NCBI RefSeq assembly: GCF_019511445.1
Contig: NZ_JAEUAN010000004.1
Span: 295,165 to 359,164 of the forward strand
Source of the DNA: Aliirhizobium wenxiniae
GTDB taxonomy: Bacteria; Pseudomonadota; Alphaproteobacteria; Rhizobiales; Rhizobiaceae
Reading direction: 5' to 3'
DNA: 64,000 nucleotides
Shown: piece after piece, positions 60,819 to 64,000 of the stretch
How the letters are laid out: each line of letters begins with the position of its first letter
Numbering within the stretch: position 1 is the stretch's first letter
The notes under the pieces: generated by a model
Told to the model about the DNA's origin: nothing
Database searches by the model: none
Seen by the model: only the letters and a program-made list of their open reading frames with translations
Position numbers and translations under genes: made by a program

Positions 60819-62318
60819 TCAAGCGAGCGATGCAGCCTCTTTGTGTCCCATGGCGAACTCTTCCTCCGGCGACAGGATCAGCCTATGGCGTCCGACGATG
60901 GCGAAATAGGCGATGGCTACGGCAAACCAGACCACAACCCAGACCACGCCCTTGAAGAAGTTCGGATCCTGGATCTGGTAGAGCAACGTCACAACCGCGA
61001 TGATGACGGTCAGTGCCGCACCGGGAATCCCGAGCGGCGAGCGGAATGGCCGTTCGATATTCGGCAGTTTCTTACGCAGGATGATGAAGGAGATCGCCTG
61101 CATGATGTAGGAGAACATCGCGCCGAATACCGCCATATTGAGCAGCACGACGCCGATCACCGCGCCGCCCTGTTCCGCACCGAGCGCAAACCAGATCACC
61201 AGCATGACGGAAAGGCCGATCGCCGCCCCCGTCATCATCGCCACATAGGGCGTTTTGTAGACGGGATGGGTGACGGACAGCGCGGTCGGGAAATAGCCGG
61301 CACGCGACAGCGAATAGATCTGCCGTCCCTGCGCATAGAGGATCGTGTGGAAGCTTGCGATCAGCCCCGTCAGCGCCACCAGCCCGAGAATAACCACCCC
61401 GCTGTCGCCATAGACGGCTTTGAACCCGTCGAGCAGCGGCTCCAGCGCCGAACCGAGATGGAAGGCGCCGACACCCGGCAGCGACGGATTGAGCAGCACG
61501 ATCATGAAGGCCGAGATCATCAGCGTGATGATGCCGAGGATGATGCCCTTCGGCATGTCACGCTTCGGATCGACCGATTCTTCCGCTGCCAGCGGCAATT
61601 GCTCGATGGCGAGGAACAGCCAGACGGCAAAGGGCAGCGTTGCCAGAACACCGGAAATACCGAAGGGGAACCACTCGCCATTCCCCTCCGGCAATTCGAT
61701 CGCCGCCCCGTCAGGCCCGACGCCGATATTGAGCGCCCAGCGGGAAAAATCCATGTTCGGGATCGCACTGATCCAGAAGAACACCAGCACCGCCAGCGAA
61801 ACGAGCGTGATCACCAGCGTCACCTTGAACGACAGTTCCAGCCCGAACACGTTGAGCGACAGGAAGACCGCGTAGAAGAAGACCCACAGAAGCGGCGAAT
61901 AGGCCGGATCGAGCCCGAGGATCGAGTTCACATAGGCCGTGATGAAGGTGACGATGACGGCAGGCGTCAGGACATATTCGACGTTTTCGCAAAGCCCGGT
62001 CAGGAACCCGCCCCAGGGGCCCATGGCCGTGCGGGCAAAGGAATAGGCGGCACCCGTATGCGGCAGCGCCGGACTCATTTCGGCAATCGAGAAGGTGAGG
62101 CCCAGATACATGACCGCGATGATCATGCCGGCCACCAGCATGCCGCCCCAGCCGCCGGTGGCAAAGCCGAAATTCCAGCCGGAAAAATGGCCGGAAATCA
62201 CGGCACCGACCCCGAGCGCCCAAAGCGACCAGACGCCAGCGTAACGCGAAAGACCGCGCTTGTCGAAATAGGATGCGTCAGCCTTCTTGTAGCTGACGCC
62301 AGCAGATGAACTTTCCAT
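60819..62318 (-). CDS. APC-family permease, ethanolamine-permease-like
   Basis: A 499-residue, about 12-helix transporter. LWALGVGAVISGHFSGWNFGFA, MSPALPHTGAAYSFARTAMGP and EQLPLAAEESVDPKRDMPKG resemble the ethanolamine permease (Eat) branch of the APC superfamily. Substrate could be ethanolamine, a polyamine or an amino acid. ATG 62318 has AGGAG at 7 bases; the frame stays open to 62594 but no coding character is seen there. No eut genes lie in the window. Confidence 0.85.
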   Translation of the reverse strand: MESSSAGVSYKKADASYFDKRGLSRYAGVWSLWALGVGAVISGHFSGWNFGFATGGWGGMLVAGMIIAVMYLGLTFSIAEMSPALPHTGAAYSFARTAMGPWGGFLTGLCENVEYVLTPAVIVTFITAYVNSILGLDPAYSPLLWVFFYAVFLSLNVFGLELSFKVTLVITLVSLAVLVFFWISAIPNMDFSRWALNIGVGPDGAAIELPEGNGEWFPFGISGVLATLPFAVWLFLAIEQLPLAAEESVDPKRDMPKGIILGIITLMISAFMIVLLNPSLPGVGAFHLGSALEPLLDGFKAVYGDSGVVILGLVALTGLIASFHTILYAQGRQIYSLSRAGYFPTALSVTHPVYKTPYVAMMTGAAIGLSVMLVIWFALGAEQGGAVIGVVLLNMAVFGAMFSYIMQAISFIILRKKLPNIERPFRSPLGIPGAALTVIIAVVTLLYQIQDPNFFKGVVWVVVWFAVAIAYFAIVGRHRLILSPEEEFAMGHKEAASLA

Positions 62319-62496
62319 TCCCCTTCTCCTGCTCGAAGCAAAGGCCCCGGCCCCAGCGGCCGGACAAGCCCATGAACCGGCCGGACCCGATCTTTCGGTG
62401 TCCGGTCCGCGCAGCTTTGACATCTCCCAGGAGGATCTTGTTGGTATGGCCCTTGAAGCCAAACCGTCTTTCAGATCAGTCGCGATCCCTCGGCTG

Positions 62497-62511
62497 ATCC
62501 TTTGAAAGGAT
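62497..62511. repeat. Short palindrome upstream of the permease
   Basis: ATCCTTT and AAAGGAT flank a single G, 180 bases before the permease start. Candidate operator; not matched to a known regulator. Confidence 0.35.
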
Positions 62512-62574
62512 ATTTGTCTCAGGTTTCCGGGCCACGATTGTTCTCGACGAGGGCCGGAAAGCATTAACGAAAGA

Positions 62575-62611
62575 TTGACGACAGCATTCTTCACTTTCAG
62601 GTTGTCGTCAA
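62575..62611. promoter_or_regulatory. Inverted repeat TTGACGACA-N19-TGTCGTCAA
   Basis: Perfect 9-base arms (62575-62583 and 62603-62611). The TTGACGACA arms look like paired half-sites for a dimeric repressor or activator. It lies midway between the two divergent transport genes. Confidence 0.5.
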
Positions 62612-62838
62612 ATGGAACTTCTCACGTCATCTGTCCAAATTGCGTCCTGCGTGTTCCAACAACGACCTTTGCGACCGGTTATCCACAGCCGCAGCCCGGC
62701 CGATTTTGACGATCACGAAAAAAATGCTTTGAAAGCTGGGGCTTATGGCCCGATGATCAGATCCTCGCCTGTCACATACAGTTCACGATACGGCTCTACG
62801 AGTCGCCGCCGACACGAACAAACCTCAGGAGGACTTCC

Positions 62839-63942
62839 GTGCTCAAGAACGCTCATCGCCTGCTTTCGCTGACGACTGCCGCAGTCGTTGCATCCACAAG
62901 CTTCGCTTTTGCCGAGCCGAGCGCTGAACTGATCGCAGCTGCCAAGAAGGAAGGCTCGCTGACGACCATCGCCCTGCCCCACAGCTGGTGCGGTTACGGC
63001 GACATCATTGCCGGCTTCAAGGCGAAGTATGGCATCGAGGTCAACGAACTGAACCCGGACGCAAGCTCGGGCGACGAAATCGAAGCGATCAAGGCCAACA
63101 AGGGCAATACCGGCCCGCAGGCCCCTGACGTCATCGACGTCGGTCTCTCCTTCGGCCCGTCCTCCAAGGCCGAAGGCCTGATCCAGCCCTACAAGGTCTC
63201 TACCTGGGATTCGATCCCGGATGACGCCAAGGATGCCGAAGGCTACTGGTACGGCGATTATTACGGCGTCCTCTCCTTCGTCGTGAACACAGACATCGTC
63301 AAGGAACTGCCGAAGGACTGGAAGGACCTGACCAAGTCCGACTACGCCAACTCGGTCGCTCTCGCTGGTGACCCGCGCGGTTCCAACCAGGCCGTCCAGG
63401 CCGTTTACGCGGCAGGCCTCGCCGCCGGCGAAACCGATGCCACCAAGGCTGGTGAAGCCGGTCTGGCCCTCTTCTCGGAAATCAACAAGGCCGGCAACTT
63501 CGTGCCCGTCATCGGCAAGTCCGCTTCGCTGGCTCAGGGCTCGACCCCGATTGTCATCGCCTGGGACTATAACGGTCTTTCCTGGCGCGACACGCTGAAG
63601 GGCAATCCGCCGCTCGAAGTCGTCGTTCCGGAAACCGGCGTTGTTGCCGGCGTCTATGTCCAGGCGATCTCCGCCTTCGCTCCGCACCCGAATGCTGCAA
63701 AGCTGTGGATGGAATACATCTATTCCGACGAAGGCCAGCTCGGTTATCTGAAGGGCTATTGCCACCCGATCCGCTTCAACGATCTTGCCAAGAACAACAA
63801 GATCCCGAAGGAAATGCTCGACGCCCTGCCGCCGGCAGCCGCCTACGAGAAGGCCAAGTTCCCGACGCTCGACGAGCAGGACAAGGGCAAGACCGCCATC
63901 ACCACCAAGTGGGATAGCGTCGTCGGCGCCAACGTCCAGTAA
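62839..63942 (+). CDS. ABC transporter substrate-binding protein
   Basis: A 367-residue periplasmic binding protein of the iron/polyamine/thiamine type (SBP_bac family 1/8). Signal peptide to about residue 25 (AFA-EP). EGSLTTIALPHSWCGYGDIIAGFKAKYGIEV and DVGLSFGPSSKAEGLI are characteristic. The GTG start has AGGAGG at 6 bases. A hairpin follows at 63951-63977, typical between a binding-protein gene and its permease genes, which should lie beyond the right edge. Ligand unknown. Confidence 0.9.
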   Translation: MLKNAHRLLSLTTAAVVASTSFAFAEPSAELIAAAKKEGSLTTIALPHSWCGYGDIIAGFKAKYGIEVNELNPDASSGDEIEAIKANKGNTGPQAPDVIDVGLSFGPSSKAEGLIQPYKVSTWDSIPDDAKDAEGYWYGDYYGVLSFVVNTDIVKELPKDWKDLTKSDYANSVALAGDPRGSNQAVQAVYAAGLAAGETDATKAGEAGLALFSEINKAGNFVPVIGKSASLAQGSTPIVIAWDYNGLSWRDTLKGNPPLEVVVPETGVVAGVYVQAISAFAPHPNAAKLWMEYIYSDEGQLGYLKGYCHPIRFNDLAKNNKIPKEMLDALPPAAAYEKAKFPTLDEQDKGKTAITTKWDSVVGANVQ

Positions 63943-63950
63943 GACGAACC

Positions 63951-63977
63951 GACCTCTCCCCCACAGGCGGAGAGGTC
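63951..63977 (+). terminator. Intercistronic stem-loop after the binding protein gene
   Basis: GACCTCTCC and GGAGAGGTC pair perfectly around nine bases. The T-run is poor, so it more likely stabilises the binding-protein mRNA than ends the transcript. Confidence 0.6.
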
Positions 63978-64000
63978 TCAATATCCGGGAAAGGCCCCTC

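Larger units (their letters stand above)
62319..62838. promoter_or_regulatory. Divergent regulatory region between permease and ABC binding protein
   Basis: A 520-base region without a supported gene. It holds two inverted repeats (62497-62511 and 62575-62611) that probably control one or both flanking transport genes. Confidence 0.5.

Overview
The window is a 64 kb piece of an alphaproteobacterial chromosome, most likely Rhizobiaceae (Agrobacterium/Rhizobium/Sinorhizobium relatives). The basis is gene content and order: the cell-division and murein (dcw) cluster with a long-linker FtsZ, the SLT-AmpD-DjlA block with rnpB next to rsmH, pyrophosphate-dependent phosphofructokinase, the betaine-lipid genes btaA/btaB, and an ArsR-methyltransferase (SahR-type) regulator beside metF. 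Most of the window is chromosomal core. I see no insertion sequence, prophage, CRISPR array, rRNA or tRNA.

Layout. 1-8.8 kb: a DUF1127 small protein, prmA, a SCO/SenC copper chaperone with a tiny membrane protein before it, cheW, a small exported protein, CreA, a DEDDh exonuclease, a GNAT acetyltransferase, ligA (minus strand) and a cytochrome b561. 8.8-17.9 kb, minus strand: ddl, ftsQ, ftsA, ftsZ, lpxC, bamD, recN, running on into ligA. 17.9-20 kb: a plus-strand MHS-type transporter and two overlapping micro-genes split the dcw cluster. 20-33.5 kb, minus strand: rsmH, ftsL, ftsI, murE, murF, mraY, murD, ftsW, murG, murC, murB, tightly packed with several 1-4 base stop/start overlaps. No mraZ lies before rsmH; RNase P RNA (rnpB) lies upstream instead.

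34-46 kb is rich in cell-wall hydrolases (two SLT lytic transglycosylases, AmpD-type amidase, GH25 lysozyme, MltB-type transglycosylase). Interspersed are a DjlA-like J protein, pfp, a LysE-like membrane protein, a serine beta-lactamase-like hydrolase and btaAB. 46-52 kb: an EamA exporter, a 25-residue micro-protein, the sahR-metF operon with a perfect palindromic operator, ettA and a lysophospholipase-like hydrolase. 52-56 kb: a coupled EamA exporter / family III CoA-transferase / ThDP-enzyme operon of unknown substrate, followed by a 40-residue membrane peptide. 56-64 kb: a small periplasmic protein, RidA, a TIGR01244-type phosphatase/sulfurtransferase, a mutarotase-like protein, an L,D-transpeptidase, an orphan ParA/MinD-like ATPase, an ethanolamine-permease-like APC transporter, and an ABC substrate-binding protein whose operon runs off the right edge.

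How it works together: about half of the genes make, recycle or cut peptidoglycan, or build the outer membrane (lpxC, bamD), and are arranged with the divisome. Nothing here is a clear new defence or mobile system. The most promising unknowns are the EamA/CoA-transferase/ThDP operon, the set of very short membrane-protein genes, and the rearranged dcw cluster (inserted transporter, missing mraZ).
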